A DNA stretch of 64,000 nt from Flavivirga eckloniae (lineage in GTDB: Bacteria > Bacteroidota > Bacteroidia > Flavobacteriales > Flavobacteriaceae), in contig NZ_CP025791.1 in NCBI RefSeq assembly GCF_002886045.1, positions 5,533,001 through 5,597,000 of the forward strand. The letters are read 5' to 3'. The notes beneath the pieces are model-generated. The model was not told where the DNA came from. It did not search any database and saw only the letters and a list, made by a program, of their open reading frames with translations. Both the position numbers and the translations under genes were made by a program. Each line of letters begins with the position of its first letter. Position 1 is the stretch's first letter. Shown here piece after piece: positions 63,601 to 64,000 of this stretch.

Positions 63601-64000
63601 TGCTATACCATTGGTAAGTGTACGAACTTCCTAATCCACCAGTTGCAACTACTTCCAAGTTTTGTGGCGTGGTGCCTTGGCAAAGCGATTGTGAGGCTAA
63701 AGGCTGGGTTGTTATTGTAGGATCGTTAACAACAATAACCTCTGCAACATCACTAGTTATATCACTACACCCACTACCATTTGGCGTTATAACTACATAA
63801 TAATAGTAGTTTCCAGTAATCGTAAAAGTTGGAGGCGTATAGTTGGCGTTTGTTGCTCCTGTTATAATTGTACCTCCTGTATTGGAGTTTGTTGTGTTAG
63901 CATACCATTGGTAGCTAATTGTCCCTGTACCTCCAGAATGGGTGACTAATAATGGGGTAGCAATATCCCCGCCATTACAAATACTTTGTGAAGTAACGGG
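60617..64000 (-). CDS. Giant gliding-motility-associated (CHU_C) surface protein, 5' end off window
   Basis: Partial: the frame stays open to base 64000, and a TTG at 63658 is not a true start because coding sequence continues upstream (SLCQGTTPQNLEVVATGG reads through it). At least ~1127 aa of Ig-like/SprB-like repeats: at the N-terminal end of the visible part, YSN-type domains (YQWYSNTTNTNSGG, GTLYYYCVIT); then ~60-70-aa SprB modules (CFGANDGSIGIDISGGTTPY, LSGLFAGTYNLTVTDKSGC). A PKD domain is near the end (DSILWDFGDGSFSNEVNPVH), then the CHU_C sorting domain (NAFTPNSDNLNDNFIP). Secreted by the type IX system and held on the surface, probably as an adhesin; its SprF partner is downstream. 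Confidence 0.9.
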   Translation of the reverse strand, partial: PVTSQSICNGGDIATPLLVTHSGGTGTISYQWYANTTNSNTGGTIITGATNANYTPPTFTITGNYYYYVVITPNGSGCSDITSDVAEVIVVNDPTITTQPLASQSLCQGTTPQNLEVVATGGLGSSYTYQWYSNTTNTNSGGTLITGATSSIFTPPTTAVGTLYYYCVITQTDPGCRVVSNTAEVDINAAPAFTSHPISEAICSGDTFNTLSVGYTNGVGTPTYQWYSNTINNATTGIAITGETNATYAPPSNSIGTIYYYAVITFSSGGCTEITSQVSEQTVNQTPEISAKTQTICSGITFDITPNTSGGDIVPANTLYTWTNPVISPTGAITGASNETNPQNNISQTLINTTTNPATVTYTVTPVSGTCSGADFTVTITVNPSISVVDNVTNSRCYLENSGAIDITISGGVPFTVGSPYLISWTGPNGYINANEDISNLEPGNYTLTIGDEGGCPFTKNYTITEPDALVFSTTTFNPETISCFGANDGSIGIDISGGTTPYQYNWTRNGTFFSNTEDISSLAPGDYEITVTDANNCTPITQSFQIIEPPLLEVGLVNQVDIICFGEATGEININTIGGRQIEVSTGVFDYAYAWTGPNGYTSNLQNLSGLFAGTYNLTVTDKSGCTDTLEVILSQTDEIIIDYTQTEIECYGDNNASIIINTISGGNPPYNIQWSNLGSGMTQNNLSAGSYIITITDSTNCVKQATVVIDEAPIFTTNPTVTQVSCFGENDANIVLNLVGGIDPVTLTWSDDPSAGLERNNIGPGSYTVTITDGTPCVITETFTIIQPDPLDLSAQVTDALDCDDANSGTINLIVTGGTLPLSYSWSNGATTEDLSSTPPGNYTVVVTDANDCEISSSWTINRFEPLTVKVDTITNFNCDTRTVNQTFHAKPSGGVPPYQLSWSDGIISGTNNEFMEPLANGLVILDIVDSFGCTTSYSVNVNTPVLGDANFELNSIGYSSYGIYSKKDPIQFTNIATGDYDSILWDFGDGSFSNEVNPVHTYAAEGDYIITQTVTYPFGCVYSHIITLTIEKGYSLMMPNAFTPNSDNLNDNFIPAHKALTNMKLEIYDTWGSLVFVESSDNLEGWNGNINESKAENGNYYYKFSGKTFYGETITSQGAIVLIR

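Noticed and set aside
63658-63658. TTG as the start of the CHU_C protein
   Set aside because: Coding sequence continues upstream in frame to the window end without a stop.

Overview
The window is chromosomal DNA of a marine-type flavobacterium (Bacteroidota, Flavobacteriaceae). Evidence: low GC and almost no Shine-Dalgarno sites; type IX secretion/gliding proteins (PorP/SprF, CHU_C-type and T9SS sorting domains, SprB-like repeats); the bacillithiol enzyme BshA; a flavobacterial LptD; and many outer-membrane barrels. No rRNA, tRNA or CRISPR array was seen. I see no phage or classical insertion sequence, but there are several short dispersed or tandem intergenic repeats.

Layout. 1-8.1 kb: partial lptD, divergent from amidase - MlaD-like - two Fe-S/cysteine-rich electron-transfer proteins - a small conserved protein. 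8.5-14.2 kb: serB, a GH3/beta-lactamase fusion, bshA. 14.6-21.8 kb: a candidate RiPP (ribosomal natural product) cluster made of an outer-membrane receptor, a 60-aa double-glycine precursor with a five-Cys core, a radical SAM/SPASM maturase with a long C-terminal extension, and a C39-peptidase ABC exporter. A strong hairpin terminator separates precursor from maturase. 22-31.7 kb: small barrel, fused FAD/Fe-S dehydrogenase, AlkC-like glycosylase, small hypothetical, lipoprotein, NTF2-like protein, WYL regulator, porin-like barrel, LpxH-like phosphoesterase. 31.9-39.7 kb: aroC, GH43, a dicarboxylate symporter, then an operon-like set of glutathione-synthetase-like ATP-grasp, rhodanese, N-formylglutamate amidohydrolase and QEGLA-motif metallopeptidase.

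39.9-50.6 kb: a MuiA/DUF4139 protein carrying an inserted carboxypeptidase-like plus TonB-plug module, a DCC thiol protein, a TPR-HTH membrane regulator divergent from a cholesterol-dependent-cytolysin-family lipoprotein, mutS2 without Smr domain, DUF2911/TPR protein, miaE. 50.6-64 kb: recG with a DUF559 nuclease domain inserted in frame, a secreted T9SS protein with 27 tandem 27-aa repeats, an M1 aminopeptidase, PorP/SprF, and the 3' part of a giant CHU_C adhesin-like protein.

The most unusual items are the RiPP cluster, the nuclease insertion inside RecG's helicase core, the Gram-negative lipoprotein cytolysin with a divergent undecapeptide, and the receptor-plug insertion in the DUF4139 protein. 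All functional statements are homology or motif readings by eye; no searches were run.
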